The notes under the pieces are model-generated. The model saw only the letters and a list, made by a program, of their open reading frames with translations, was not told the origin of the DNA and did no database searches. 64,000 nucleotides of DNA from Oceanimonas smirnovii ATCC BAA-899 (GTDB lineage: Bacteria; Pseudomonadota; Gammaproteobacteria; Enterobacterales; Aeromonadaceae), in contig NZ_KB908463.1 in NCBI RefSeq assembly GCF_000381965.1, forward strand, positions 1 through 64,000, in the 5' to 3' direction. Shown here one piece after another: positions 46,185 through 55,386 of the stretch. A program made the position numbers and the translations under genes. Positions within the stretch are counted from its first letter, which is position 1, and each line of letters starts with the position of its first letter.

Positions 46185-46721
46185 TCACCGCCAGCGGGTC
46201 AGTTGCAGATCCAGGCTGTGGCTGCCGTCGGTAAGCTGAATTTCCTCTTCCTGCAGGGTGGCGAACAGGTCCATGCTGCGCTGGCACAGCTCCCCCAGTT
46301 GCGCCGGCTGGGGCTCGGCCAGATGAAAAATCTCCAGTCTGGGCAATTGGCTCAGCTCCACCTTGTGCTTGTTCCACCATTCCTCGGCGCTGCGGCCGCC
46401 ATAGCTGTACACCACCACTTGCTCGGCCCGGGACAGGGCCTGCTTGATGCGCTTGACGCTGGGCTCACCCAGCTCCACCCACAGCACAATGCGGCCGTCG
46501 GGGGCCTTTTGCCATAGCTCCGGCTCGTCGTCGGTGCTCAGCCCCTTGGTAAAGGACAAGTCTGCATCGGCATGGCGCATAAAGGCCAGCAGCCGCACCA
46601 TCAGGCGAATGTCGGTTTCGGAAGGATGCTGGGCCACGGTCAGGCTGTGAGCCTCGTAATAGTGGCGGGTCAGATCACTGATATTGATGCGCACCTTGCG
46701 CAGGGTGGCGGAAAGGGCCAT
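46185..46721 (-). CDS. yaeQ: YaeQ-family protein
   Basis: A 178-aa protein. The family is recognised from the start MALSATLRKVRINISDLTRHYYEAHSLTVAQHPSETD, then LSFTKGLSTDDEPELW and VLWVELGEPSVKRIKQA. YaeQ has a PD-(D/E)XK nuclease-like fold but unknown function. It lies inside the hut region, divergent from hutI, although E. coli yaeQ has no link to histidine use. ATG 46721 has a GGAAT site; the longer frame to 46796 is not supported. Confidence 0.92.
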   Translation of the reverse strand: MALSATLRKVRINISDLTRHYYEAHSLTVAQHPSETDIRLMVRLLAFMRHADADLSFTKGLSTDDEPELWQKAPDGRIVLWVELGEPSVKRIKQALSRAEQVVVYSYGGRSAEEWWNKHKVELSQLPRLEIFHLAEPQPAQLGELCQRSMDLFATLQEEEIQLTDGSHSLDLQLTRWR

Positions 46722-46824
46722 GAAGGGATTCCGTATAAAAGCGGACATAGTAGCGGCAAGCGGCGCACCGGGCCAGTCTGCGCCGTACTCGACCACGGAT
46801 TTTTCGGCATGTTATTCAGTCTTA

Positions 46825-46836
46825 TGTATATACAAA
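46825..46836. promoter_or_regulatory. HutC-type operator, distal to hutI
   Basis: TGTATATACAAA contains the perfect palindrome TGTATATACA. It lies 104 nt upstream of yaeQ and 139 nt upstream of hutI, so it could affect either gene. Confidence 0.68.
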
Positions 46837-46871
46837 CACCATGTTCGCCTTTCTCATATGTAAAATAATTG

Positions 46872-46887
46872 TGTGATCCGGATCCTT
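46872..46887. promoter_or_regulatory. Possible weak CRP site upstream of hutI
   Basis: TGTGATCCGGATCCTT matches 11 of 16 positions of the core CRP consensus TGTGATCTAGATCACA, with one good half. It lies between the two HutC boxes. hut genes are CRP-activated in some enterics. Confidence 0.35.
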
Positions 46888-46941
46888 TATTCCTACTTTG
46901 TCTGATTTTTTGGTTGCCAAGACGGGCATTGTTCTTTTAAA

Positions 46942-46953
46942 TGTATATACAAA
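46942..46953. promoter_or_regulatory. HutC-type operator at hutI
   Basis: TGTATATACAAA, identical to the site at 46825-46836, lies 22 nt before the hutI ATG. It probably overlaps the promoter or transcription start of hutIUH. Confidence 0.75.
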
Positions 46954-46974
46954 TAGCGCAGCAAGGAGCCTGTT

Positions 46975-48180
46975 ATGTCAGTACCGGATCGTCTCTGGAT
47001 CAACGTCACCCTGTTCGACGGCCTCAATACCGCCGCCGAGCCCATGGCAGTGGCGGTGAAAAACGGCCTGATCGAGCGGGTGTGCCCCATGAGCAAGCTG
47101 TCGGCCAGTGAGCGTGAGGCCGGTGAGGTGTTCGACGCTGAGTGCAGGCTGCTGACGCCCGGGCTGGTGGACTGCCATACCCATCTGGTGTTTGGCGGCA
47201 GCCGCGCCGGCGAATTCGAAGCCCGGCTCGAAGGCCAAAGCTATGAAGCCATCGCCCGCGCCGGCGGCGGCATCCTCAGCACGGTGCGCGCCACCCGCGC
47301 GGCCAGCGAGGACGAACTGTTTGCCGCCGCCCTGCCACGCCTGGAGGCACTGATGAGTGAGGGCGTGACCACGGTGGAGATAAAGTCCGGTTACGGCCTG
47401 ACCGTGGAGGACGAACTGAAAATGCTGCGGGTGGCCCGCCGACTTGGGTGTGAGCGGCCGGTACGGGTGGTCACCACTTTGCTGGGGGCCCATGCTTTGC
47501 CGCCGGAATATAAAGACGATGCCGACGGCTATATCGAGCTGGTGTGCCACCGAATGATACCGGCGGCCGCCGCCGAAGGCCTGGCGGATGCGGTAGACGT
47601 GTTCTGCGAGGGTATCGGTTTTTCCGTGGCTCAGTGCCAGCGGGTCTATGCCGCTGCCAAGGCCCATGGTCTGGCTATCAAGGGCCATACCGAGCAGCTT
47701 TCCAATCTCGGCGGCAGCGCCGCCGCGGCTCACGCCGGGGCGCTGTCGGTGGATCATATCGAATATCTGGACGAAGCCGGCGTGAAGGCGCTGGCCGAGG
47801 CCGGCACCGTCGCCACCCTGCTGCCCGGCGCCTTTTACATGCTGCGCGAAACCAAAGTGCCGCCCATTGAACTGCTGCGCCGTTACGGCGTGCCCATGGC
47901 CCTGGCCACCGACGCCAACCCCGGCACCTCACCGATTTTCAGCCTGCGGCTGATGCTGAACATGGCCTGCACCCTGTTCCGGCTGACGCCGCTGGAAGCC
48001 CTGAGCGGCGTGACTGCTCACGGCGCTCGAGCACTGGGGTTGCATGAACAAACCGGGCGTATTGCCCCCGGCCTGCAGGCAGACCTGTGCCTGTGGAACA
48101 CCAGTAACCCGGCGGAGCTGGCCTACAGCGTGGGGCTGCCTACTCTGGCCCGGCGCGTATTTGCCGGCAACAGCCACTGA
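46975..48180 (+). CDS. hutI: Imidazolonepropionase
   Basis: A 401-aa amidohydrolase, third step of histidine degradation. Metal ligands are HTHLVF near 68-72, HTEQ near 240 ([11 protein letters not shown]) and TDANPGTS near 315. It opens imidazolone-5-propionate to N-formimino-glutamate. The ATG is preceded by AGGAG. It is the first gene of hutI-hutU-hutH. Confidence 0.97.
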   Translation: MSVPDRLWINVTLFDGLNTAAEPMAVAVKNGLIERVCPMSKLSASEREAGEVFDAECRLLTPGLVDCHTHLVFGGSRAGEFEARLEGQSYEAIARAGGGILSTVRATRAASEDELFAAALPRLEALMSEGVTTVEIKSGYGLTVEDELKMLRVARRLGCERPVRVVTTLLGAHALPPEYKDDADGYIELVCHRMIPAAAAEGLADAVDVFCEGIGFSVAQCQRVYAAAKAHGLAIKGHTEQLSNLGGSAAAAHAGALSVDHIEYLDEAGVKALAEAGTVATLLPGAFYMLRETKVPPIELLRRYGVPMALATDANPGTSPIFSLRLMLNMACTLFRLTPLEALSGVTAHGARALGLHEQTGRIAPGLQADLCLWNTSNPAELAYSVGLPTLARRVFAGNSH

Positions 48181-48225
48181 ATTGAAACAACCGTACTCAT
48201 TACGACACTGAAGAGGGAATTTTCC

Positions 48226-49923
48226 ATGACTCAGCACACCCCGTCACAGCAAGATCTGCGTCACGATGCCAGCCGCGTCATCAAGGTGCCTACCGGCGTC
48301 AACAAAATCTGCAGAAGCTGGCTCACCGAAGCCGCCTACCGCATGCTGCACAATAACCTGCATCCGGACGTGGCCGAGCGCCCCGAAGATCTGGTGGTGT
48401 ACGGCGGCATCGGCCGCGCCGCCCGCAACTGGCCCTGTTTTGATCGCATTGCCGAGGTGCTGATCCGTCTGGAAGACGACGAAACCCTGCTGATCCAGTC
48501 CGGCAAGCCGGTGGGCGTGTTCAGGACTCACGCCGATGCGCCGCGGGTACTGCTGGCCAACTCCAACCTGGTGCCCCACTGGGCCAACTGGGAGCACTTC
48601 AACGAGCTCGATAAAAAGGGCCTGATGATGTACGGCCAGATGACCGCCGGATCCTGGATCTACATCGGCTCACAAGGCATTGTGCAGGGCACCTACGAGA
48701 CCTTTGTAGCCATGGCCAGGCAGCACTTCAACGGCGACGCCAAGGGCCGCTGGATCCTCACCGGCGGTCTGGGCGGCATGGGCGGTGCCCAGCCCCTGGC
48801 GGCCACCATGGCCGGCTTCAGCTGTATTGCGGTGGAATGTGACGAAACCCGCATCGACTTCCGTCTGCGTACCCGTTACGTCGATAAAAAGGCCTATAGC
48901 CTGGATGAAGCTCTGGGCATCATCGATGAAGCCAAGAGCAAGGGCGAGGCAGTGTCCGTGGGCCTGCTCGGCAACTGTGCCGACATCTTCCCGGAAATCG
49001 TGGCGCGCGGCATCGTACCCGACGTGACCACCGATCAGACCAGTGCCCACGATCCCCTGAACGGCTATCTGCCCAAGGGCTGGACCATGGACTACGCCGC
49101 CGAGATGCGCCGCAAGGACGAAGCCGCCGTGGTGGACGCCGCCAAGGAGTCCATGGCCATTCAGGTGCGCGCCATGCTGGCGCTGCAGGAGCGGGGCTCG
49201 GCCACTACCGACTACGGCAACAACATTCGCCAGATGGCCAAGGAAAAGGGAGTGGACAACGCCTTTGACTTCCCCGGCTTCGTGCCGGCCTATATTCGCC
49301 CGCTGTTCTGCCAGGGCATAGGCCCGTTCCGTTGGGTGGCGCTGTCCGGGGATCCGGAAGATATTTACAAGACCGACGCCAAGGTGAAGGAGCTGATCCC
49401 GAATGATCCGCACCTGCACAACTGGCTCGACATGGCCCGGGAGCGCATCAGCTTTCAGGGGCTGCCGGCGCGGATCTGCTGGGTGGGCCTCAAGGATCGC
49501 GCCCGTCTCGGCCTGGCCTTTAACGAAATGGTCAAAAACGGCGAGCTCAAGGCGCCCATAGTAATAGGCCGGGATCACCTGGACTCCGGCTCGGTGGCCA
49601 GCCCCAACCGGGAAACCGAAGCCATGAAGGACGGCTCCGATGCTGTCTCCGACTGGCCGCTGCTGAACGCCCTGCTGAACACCGCCGGCGGCGCCACCTG
49701 GGTATCTCTGCACCACGGTGGTGGCGTGGGCATGGGCTTCAGCCAGCACTCGGGCGTGGTGATCGTCGCCGACGGCACCGACGCCGCCGCCGCCCGCCTG
49801 GGCCGCGTGCTGCGCAACGACCCGGGCACCGGCGTGATGCGCCATGCCGATGCCGGCTATGATATTGCCATCGACTGTGCCCGCGAGCAGGGCCTGGACC
49901 TGCCCATGGTTAATAAGGACTGA
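48226..49923 (+). CDS. hutU: Urocanate hydratase
   Basis: A 565-aa NAD+-dependent enzyme, second step of histidine degradation, adding water to urocanate to give imidazolone propionate. Visible segments are [21 protein letters not shown] (NAD+ binding), [25 protein letters not shown] and the [14 protein letters not shown] region. hutH follows after 5 nt. Confidence 0.98.
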   Translation: MTQHTPSQQDLRHDASRVIKVPTGVNKICRSWLTEAAYRMLHNNLHPDVAERPEDLVVYGGIGRAARNWPCFDRIAEVLIRLEDDETLLIQSGKPVGVFRTHADAPRVLLANSNLVPHWANWEHFNELDKKGLMMYGQMTAGSWIYIGSQGIVQGTYETFVAMARQHFNGDAKGRWILTGGLGGMGGAQPLAATMAGFSCIAVECDETRIDFRLRTRYVDKKAYSLDEALGIIDEAKSKGEAVSVGLLGNCADIFPEIVARGIVPDVTTDQTSAHDPLNGYLPKGWTMDYAAEMRRKDEAAVVDAAKESMAIQVRAMLALQERGSATTDYGNNIRQMAKEKGVDNAFDFPGFVPAYIRPLFCQGIGPFRWVALSGDPEDIYKTDAKVKELIPNDPHLHNWLDMARERISFQGLPARICWVGLKDRARLGLAFNEMVKNGELKAPIVIGRDHLDSGSVASPNRETEAMKDGSDAVSDWPLLNALLNTAGGATWVSLHHGGGVGMGFSQHSGVVIVADGTDAAAARLGRVLRNDPGTGVMRHADAGYDIAIDCAREQGLDLPMVNKD

Positions 49924-49928
49924 GCACA

Positions 49929-51461
49929 ATGAACACACTGACCATCAACCCCGGAAAAATGACCCTGGCCGAGATGCGCCAGGCCTATCAGCAGCCGGTT
50001 ACGCTGAGCCTGGACACCAGCACCCATAAGGCCATTCAGGCCTCGGTGGATTGCGTGAATCGCATGGTGGCGGAAGACCGCACCGTGTACGGCATCAACA
50101 CCGGTTTTGGTCTGCTGGCCAACACCCGCATCAAGCCCGAGGATCTGGAAACTCTGCAGCGCTCCCTGGTACTGTCCCACGCCACCGGCCTGGGTGAACT
50201 GGTGAGCGATGAGCTGGTGCGCCTTATCATGGTGCTCAAGATCAACGGTCTGGCCCGGGGCTTTTCCGGTATTCGCCTGGAAGTGCTGGAGGCACTGATG
50301 GCGCTGGTCAACCACGAGGTCTACCCCTGCATTCCCGGCAAGGGCTCCGTGGGTGCTTCAGGGGATCTGGCGCCGCTGGCGCACATGAGCTGTGTGCTGC
50401 TGGGCGAGGGTCATGCCCGCTATAAGGGGGAGATCATCAGTGCCGGCCAGGCATTGGAGATCGCCGGACTCAAGCCCATGGGACTGGCACCGAAGGAAGG
50501 CCTGGCGCTGCTGAATGGCACCCAGGTGTCCACCGCCTTTGCCCTGCGCGGCCTGTTTGAGGCGGAAGACCTGTTCGCCGGGGCCATTGCCGTGGGCGGC
50601 CTGACGGTGGAAGCCACCCTGAGCTCACGCCGTCCGTTTGACCCGCGCATTCACGAAGTGCGTGGCCAGCAGGGGCAGATCGATGCCGCCGCCGCCTACC
50701 GCCATGTGCTGGGCGAGGCGAGCGAGATTAGCCGCTCTCACGTGAATTGTGCCAAGGTGCAGGATCCGTATTCCCTGCGCTGTCAGCCCCAGGTGATGGG
50801 CGCCTGCCTGACCCAGCTGCGTCAGGCCGCCGAGGTATTGTTAATTGAAGGCAACGCCGTGTCCGACAACCCGCTGGTATTTGCCGACGACAACGACGTG
50901 ATTTCCGGCGGCAACTTCCACGCCGAGCCGGTGGCCATGGCCGCCGACAATCTGGCTCTGGCCATTGCCGAAATCGGATCCTTAAGCGAGCGCCGGGTAT
51001 CGTTGATGATGGACACCCATATGTCGGGCCTGCCGCCTTTTCTGGTGGAAAACGGCGGGGTCAACTCCGGCTTTATGATTGCTCAGGTGTCGGCAGCAGC
51101 TTTGGCCTCCGACAACAAGGCGCTGGCGCACCCGCACTCGGTGGACTCACTGCCCACTTCCGCCAACCAGGAAGACCATGTCTCCATGGCCCCCAACGGC
51201 GGTCGCCGGCTGTGGGACATGGCGGAAAACACCCGGGGCGTGCTGGCCATTGAATGGCTGGCGGCCTGTCAGGGGCTGGACTTCCGCGGCGGCATGAAGA
51301 CCACCGATGCTTTGGAGCAGGCGCGCCGGACCCTACGCGAAACAGTGAGCTATTACGACAAGGACCGCTTCTTTGCGCCGGATATCGAGCAGGCCAACGC
51401 CCTGCTCAAGGCCAACGTGCTCAGCCATCTGGTACCGGCGGGGCTGCTGCCGAGCCACTGA
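49929..51461 (+). CDS. hutH: Histidine ammonia-lyase
   Basis: A 510-aa lyase, first step of histidine degradation, releasing ammonia to give urocanate. The MIO prosthetic group forms from ASG in [15 protein letters not shown] near 143. YGINTGFG is near 53, and [14 protein letters not shown] is near 410. Last gene of hutIUH; followed by a strong terminator. No formiminoglutamate hydrolase gene (hutG or hutF) is present in the cluster. Confidence 0.98.
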   Translation: MNTLTINPGKMTLAEMRQAYQQPVTLSLDTSTHKAIQASVDCVNRMVAEDRTVYGINTGFGLLANTRIKPEDLETLQRSLVLSHATGLGELVSDELVRLIMVLKINGLARGFSGIRLEVLEALMALVNHEVYPCIPGKGSVGASGDLAPLAHMSCVLLGEGHARYKGEIISAGQALEIAGLKPMGLAPKEGLALLNGTQVSTAFALRGLFEAEDLFAGAIAVGGLTVEATLSSRRPFDPRIHEVRGQQGQIDAAAAYRHVLGEASEISRSHVNCAKVQDPYSLRCQPQVMGACLTQLRQAAEVLLIEGNAVSDNPLVFADDNDVISGGNFHAEPVAMAADNLALAIAEIGSLSERRVSLMMDTHMSGLPPFLVENGGVNSGFMIAQVSAAALASDNKALAHPHSVDSLPTSANQEDHVSMAPNGGRRLWDMAENTRGVLAIEWLAACQGLDFRGGMKTTDALEQARRTLRETVSYYDKDRFFAPDIEQANALLKANVLSHLVPAGLLPSH

Positions 51462-51496
51462 GCCGGACAGTTCGGGACGCACTGTTGCACCGTCAT

Positions 51497-51525
51497 GGGG
51501 CTGCCTCGGCAGCCCCTGTTTTTTT
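51497..51525 (+). terminator. hutIUH terminator
   Basis: GGGGCTGC and GCAGCCCC form an 8-bp stem with CTCG loop, followed by TGTTTTTTT. Confidence 0.9.
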
Positions 51526-51580
51526 GTCCAGTAGTCCCATGCTAGACTCGCCTCTTTCTTAGCGCCGGGAAAGGTGGTCG

Positions 51581-52258
51581 ATGGCGAATTTCAGAACTCA
51601 TATTCAGGTGGCAAGCACCGCCAGCGGTTTGCTGGCCGCCGGTATGGTGTGGGCAGAGGAAGTGACCTTAACTCAGGCTTGTCTGTTGTGGCTGGCGGGC
51701 AGTCTGGGCGGTATTTTGCCGGATATGGATTCGGACTCATCCCGCTCTTTGAATATCGTATTCCGGCTGTTTGGTGCCCTGGCAGCGACGCTGGCGTTAT
51801 TGTTTGGCCAGCAGCATTTGTCGCTGGTTGATACCCTGCTGCTGGGGGCGGTGGGTTATGGCCTGGTACGCTATCCGCTGTGCTGGGTTTTTGCGCATTT
51901 CACCGTGCACAGGGCCAGCCTGCATTCGTTGCTGGCCAATGCGGTATTTGGTCTGATGACAGTGGTGGTAGCCGATCGTTTGTTTAGTCAGCCATCAGAT
52001 ATGGCCTGGTTTACCGGCCTGTTTGTGTTTCTTGGTGCCTGCATTCACCTGCTGCTGGACGAGCTGTACAGTATCGATCTGGAAGGGCGACGCATTAAAA
52101 AATCCTTTGGTACTGCCTTCAAGCTGATTGAGTGGCCGGCACCGCTGCCCAACCTGCTGTTGCTGGCACTGCTGGCGGGCGCAATCTGGCTGGCACCGGC
52201 TCAGCCGGACCTGGGCGGCCTGCTGGTGCGGCTATTGCCGGTTTCTCACATCTGGTAG
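51581..52258 (+). CDS. DUF457 (YdjM-like) membrane protein
   Basis: A 225-aa membrane protein with about five helices. The motifs [10 protein letters not shown] near 44-53, HRASLHSL near 107 and HLLLDELY near 152 match the DUF457/metal-dependent hydrolase family of inner-membrane proteins (YdjM-like). No reaction is established. It lies between the hut terminator and purC, with a 41-nt gap to purC. Confidence 0.85.
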   Translation: MANFRTHIQVASTASGLLAAGMVWAEEVTLTQACLLWLAGSLGGILPDMDSDSSRSLNIVFRLFGALAATLALLFGQQHLSLVDTLLLGAVGYGLVRYPLCWVFAHFTVHRASLHSLLANAVFGLMTVVVADRLFSQPSDMAWFTGLFVFLGACIHLLLDELYSIDLEGRRIKKSFGTAFKLIEWPAPLPNLLLLALLAGAIWLAPAQPDLGGLLVRLLPVSHIW

Positions 52259-52299
52259 AATGGCGGCGCTTAATACCCCCCATATACAGGACAACAGTG

Positions 52300-53403
52300 A
52301 TGAGCCTCGCAGACAAGGTTTTGGCCGTTAATAATGATCTTCCCATTCGAACCCACCAGCCGGTACACAGCGGTAAGGTGCGCTCCGTTTACTGGCTGAC
52401 GGAAGAAGACAGCCGCCGGCTGATCCAGGAAAAAGGCTATAAAGTCGCCCCCGATGCGCCGCTGGCGATCATGGTGATCAGCGACCGCATCTCCGCTTTT
52501 GATTGCATCTGGCACGGCGAAGAAGGTCTTAACGGCGTACCGGGCAAGGGCGCGGCGCTGAATGCCATCTCCAATCACTGGTTTCGTCTGTTCAAGGAGC
52601 AGGGCCTGGCCGACAGCCATATTCTCGACATTCCCCATCCCTTTGTGTGGATAGTGCAAAAGGCCACCCCGGTCAAAATTGAAGCTATCTGCCGTCAGTA
52701 CATCACCGGATCCATGTGGCGCAGTTATGAAAAAGGTGAGCGGGAGTTTTGCGGTATTCGTCTGCCCGAAGGGCTGAAAAAGGATCAAAAGCTGCCTGAG
52801 CTGCTGATGACGCCATCCACCAAGGGCATTCTCAAGGGTATTCCCGGCGTGCCGGAAGCGGACGACGTCAACATCACCCGCCAGAACATTGAAGACAACT
52901 TCGCCGCCTTTAATTTCAAAAGCCGGGACGACATCGCCACTTATGAGCGGCTGCTGAAAGAAGGCTTTGAGGTGATAAGCCAAGAGCTGGCGAAAATCGA
53001 TCAGGTGTTTGTGGATACCAAGTTTGAGTTTGGCTATGTCACCGACGATCAGGGCAACGAAAAGCTGATCTACATGGACGAGGTGGGCACGCCCGATTCA
53101 TCCCGCATCTGGGATGGACCGGCCTACCGGGAAGGTCGAATTGTGGAAAATTCAAAAGAGGACTTTCGCCAGCTGCTGCTTAAGCATTTTCCCGATCCGG
53201 ACATTCTGCTCAACAAGGAGCGCATGCCCGAGCGGGAAGCCCTGGCCGAGAACAATGCCCTGCCGGTAGAAGTGCTGATGAACATTTCCCGCACCTATGT
53301 GGGCATTGCCGAGAAAATCACCGGCCAGAAGCTGGAGCTCTCCGACAATCCCAAGGCCGATATTATCGCCATTCTGCGCGATCAATACGGCCTGGTGGAT
53401 TAA
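52300..53403 (+). CDS. purC: SAICAR synthetase, long form
   Basis: A 367-aa purine-synthesis enzyme joining aspartate to CAIR. The length is that of the Vibrio/Shewanella-type PurC, not the 237-aa E. coli form. Motifs include [44 protein letters not shown] and [16 protein letters not shown] 52300 fits the family start; the frame also stays open back to 52132 inside the preceding gene, which is rejected. Confidence 0.96.
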   Translation: MSLADKVLAVNNDLPIRTHQPVHSGKVRSVYWLTEEDSRRLIQEKGYKVAPDAPLAIMVISDRISAFDCIWHGEEGLNGVPGKGAALNAISNHWFRLFKEQGLADSHILDIPHPFVWIVQKATPVKIEAICRQYITGSMWRSYEKGEREFCGIRLPEGLKKDQKLPELLMTPSTKGILKGIPGVPEADDVNITRQNIEDNFAAFNFKSRDDIATYERLLKEGFEVISQELAKIDQVFVDTKFEFGYVTDDQGNEKLIYMDEVGTPDSSRIWDGPAYREGRIVENSKEDFRQLLLKHFPDPDILLNKERMPEREALAENNALPVEVLMNISRTYVGIAEKITGQKLELSDNPKADIIAILRDQYGLVD

Positions 53404-53420
53404 GCCCGGCGTCAGTCGGA

Positions 53421-53517
53421 CAAAGGGACGGTTTCACGACACGCTTCAAGCCCCTCCCTGGGGCGCTCGGCAAATGCCATCCATGGCATTTGATCGGTCG
53501 TGAAACCGCTCCCTTTA
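53421..53517 (+). repeat. 97-bp intergenic element, copy C
   Basis: The ends are CAAAGGGACGGTTTCACGAC and GTCGTGAAACCGCTCCCTTT, an imperfect terminal inverted repeat with a single unpaired C. Inside are a GCCCC/GGGGC hairpin and a perfect hairpin at 53471-53492 (arms CAAATGCCAT/ATGGCATTTG). It shares length, ends and order with copy A at 45865-45961. Confidence 0.8.
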
Positions 53518-53544
53518 CCCTCCTTGCGAGCATTGGCTTGGTAG

Positions 53545-53571
53545 GTTGGGATGAGCGAAGCGAATCCCAAC
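53545..53571. repeat. REP-like hairpin after copy C
   Basis: GTTGGGAT (53545-53552) and ATCCCAAC (53564-53571) form 8-bp arms around GAGCGAAGCGA. Sequences of this kind (GGTTGGGATGAGCGAAGCG...) recur as dispersed repeats in many gammaproteobacteria. It lies between copy C and the monooxygenase gene. Confidence 0.6.
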
Positions 53572-53610
53572 ATTTCTTGCCGTAATGCTGCTGCTTCCTC
53601 TTCTGCTCAC

Positions 53611-53961
53611 TCAAAAGCGCGGTGCGTCAAAGTCTTCCGGTTCGTCGGTGTAGATACACACATTGTGCTCGGCCACCAGCCCGTCGGGGCTGACGCAGTG
53701 GGCTTCAAAAAACGCCTGAATACCGCTGCGCTGGCAGTGGGCCTCAAAACTGGCCATATCGGCCCAAATCTCGTTAAACACCAATGGAAAGCTGTGGCCA
53801 CCGGCAAAGGGGCTGTCAACATGACGGGTGACCCGATACTGAATACAGCCGTCTTCACGCAGGGTATCGCTTTCAAGCGCCTGTAACACACGAAACAGCT
53901 CCTGCTCCTTGCCCGGTTTGGGTTTGAATGCGGCAATGCAATAAACTCGGCTCGACATCAT
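53611..53961 (-). CDS. Small antibiotic-biosynthesis-monooxygenase-like protein
   Basis: A 116-aa protein with one ABM/dimeric ferredoxin-like fold (VYCIAAFKPKPGKEQELFRVLQAL, then YRVTRHV and FNEIWADMASFEAHCQRSGI). Homologues include quinol monooxygenases such as YgiN; the function here is unknown. ATG ATG starts follow AAGGAAAA, so the first or second codon may initiate. Confidence 0.85.
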   Translation of the reverse strand: MMSSRVYCIAAFKPKPGKEQELFRVLQALESDTLREDGCIQYRVTRHVDSPFAGGHSFPLVFNEIWADMASFEAHCQRSGIQAFFEAHCVSPDGLVAEHNVCIYTDEPEDFDAPRF

Positions 53962-53986
53962 TTTTCCTTAAGGTTGATATAACCAA

Positions 53987-54015
53987 CAAAAACGCCACCC
54001 TGACGGTGGCGTTAA
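53987..54015 (-). terminator. crp terminator
   Basis: On the minus strand AACGCCACC and GGTGGCGTT form a 9-bp stem followed by TTTTTG, 20 nt after the crp stop. Confidence 0.85.
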
Positions 54016-54034
54016 TACAAACGGCATAAGTAGA

Positions 54035-54673
54035 TCAGCGGGTACCGAACACCACTATGGTTTTGCCGTGGGCGGTGATCAGATTCTGCTCTTCCAGCAT
54101 CTTCAGAATACGGCCCACGGTTTCCCGGGAGCAGCCCACAATCTGGCCAATTTCCTGACGGGTGATCTTGATCTGCATACCGTCGGGATGGGTCATGGCG
54201 TCGGGCTGACGGGCCAGGCTCAGCAGGGTTTCTGCAATGCGGCCGGTTACGTCCAGGAACGCCAGATCGCCCACCTTCTGGCTGGTGGTCTGCAGCCGGC
54301 TGGCCATCTGAGCCGACAGCCGCATCAGAATTTCCGGATTCACCTGGATTAACTGACGAAATTTCTTGTAGGAGATCTCGGCCACTTCGCAGGGAGATTT
54401 GGCGCGGACCCAGGCGGTGCGTACCGGGTTGTCTGTGTCTTCAAACAGACCCAGTTCACCGATAAAGTCACCCTGGTTCAGGTAAGAGAGGATCATTTCC
54501 TTGCCGTCTTCATCCTTGATCAGCACGGCTACTGAACCCTTAACGATGTAGTAGAGGGTTTCTGCCTTTTCGCCCGCATGGATCAGCGAGCTTTTGGCCG
54601 GATACTTGTGAATATGGCAATGTGACAAAAACCATTCCAGGGTCGGGTCACTTTGGGGCTTGCCGATAACCAT
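54035..54673 (-). CDS. crp: cAMP receptor protein
   Basis: A 212-aa global regulator nearly identical in motif layout to E. coli CRP (210 aa). The cAMP pocket is IGELGLFED and [16 protein letters not shown]; Thr replaces the usual Ser beside the phosphate-binding Arg. The hinge [22 protein letters not shown] and the [25 protein letters not shown] are conserved. It activates catabolic genes when cAMP is high and may act on hut and deo genes in this window. Divergent from yhfA, as in E. coli. Confidence 0.98.
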   Translation of the reverse strand: MVIGKPQSDPTLEWFLSHCHIHKYPAKSSLIHAGEKAETLYYIVKGSVAVLIKDEDGKEMILSYLNQGDFIGELGLFEDTDNPVRTAWVRAKSPCEVAEISYKKFRQLIQVNPEILMRLSAQMASRLQTTSQKVGDLAFLDVTGRIAETLLSLARQPDAMTHPDGMQIKITRQEIGQIVGCSRETVGRILKMLEEQNLITAHGKTIVVFGTR

Positions 54674-54837
54674 GAATATACCTCTTGAGACGGGCTGGGC
54701 TACAAAGGCTCAGCCTTATACCTAATTGCGTGGGTGAGCGGCTAGCATAAAAGGCTTGGAGACCTTCATCAAGAGCCGCGCCGGTTTTCTACTACTAAAG
54801 CAATAGGCTATTATGCCTGTTTTTATAAGGAGATGTT

Positions 54838-55242
54838 ATGAAAGCAAAAGTCAGCTGGTTGCGGGACATGTGCTTTGAAGGCGAATCCGAGTCAGGACAT
54901 AAAATCATTCTGGACGGCACCAACCCGGGCGAAGGGGCCAGCCCCATGGAACATGTGCTGCTGGGTGCCGGCGGCTGCAGTGCCATTGATGTTGTATCTA
55001 TTCTGGAAAAAGGACGCCAGGTTATTACCGGGTGTGACGCCGAGCTCAGTGCCGAACGGGCGGAAAATCCCCCCCGAGTATTTACCCGCATTCATCTGCA
55101 TTTTGTGGTAACCGGTCATGAGCTGTCAGAAAAACAGGTGGCGCGGGCAGTCGAACTGTCGATGGAAAAATACTGTTCCGTGATCAAAATGCTGGAAAAG
55201 GCGGTTGAGATTTCTTCTTCCTTTGAAATTAAAGCAGCCTGA
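54838..55242 (+). CDS. yhfA: OsmC-family protein, YhfA type
   Basis: A 134-aa OsmC/Ohr-fold protein. It has EHVLLGAGGCSAIDV with the first conserved cysteine near 44 and YCSVIKML near 106 with the second. These cysteines give thiol-peroxidase-type activity in relatives. It faces crp, as in E. coli. The ribosome site is AAGGAG. Confidence 0.93.
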   Translation: MKAKVSWLRDMCFEGESESGHKIILDGTNPGEGASPMEHVLLGAGGCSAIDVVSILEKGRQVITGCDAELSAERAENPPRVFTRIHLHFVVTGHELSEKQVARAVELSMEKYCSVIKMLEKAVEISSSFEIKAA

Positions 55243-55278
55243 GGCTCAGGCTGTATTGAGTATGGAACAGAGTGCTGA

Positions 55279-55292
55279 CTGATCTGGGTCAA
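55279..55292. promoter_or_regulatory. Possible FNR-type site upstream of the cytochrome c peroxidase
   Basis: CTGATCTGGGTCAA matches 8 of the 10 defined positions of TTGAT-N4-ATCAA. It lies 95 nt upstream of the gene ATG. Cytochrome c peroxidases are FNR/ANR-activated in several bacteria. Confidence 0.5.
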
Positions 55293-55386
55293 ATTGAGTC
55301 TTTCTGTTTTTGATTATGCTGGGCGAAACCAGAACCATAACAACAGTCTCGTGGCTGTCATTCGCCCATCATCAGAAGGAAGCAAC

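Noticed and set aside
46185-46796. HutD in the gap between hutC and hutI
   Set aside because: I first considered HutD from position, but the protein matches YaeQ along its length.
48670-49938. 422-codon ORF antisense to hutU
   Set aside because: It is a shadow of a strongly conserved gene with no domain or ribosome site.
52132-52299. Extended start for purC
   Set aside because: The extension lies in the preceding gene in another frame, and family homology begins at 52300.
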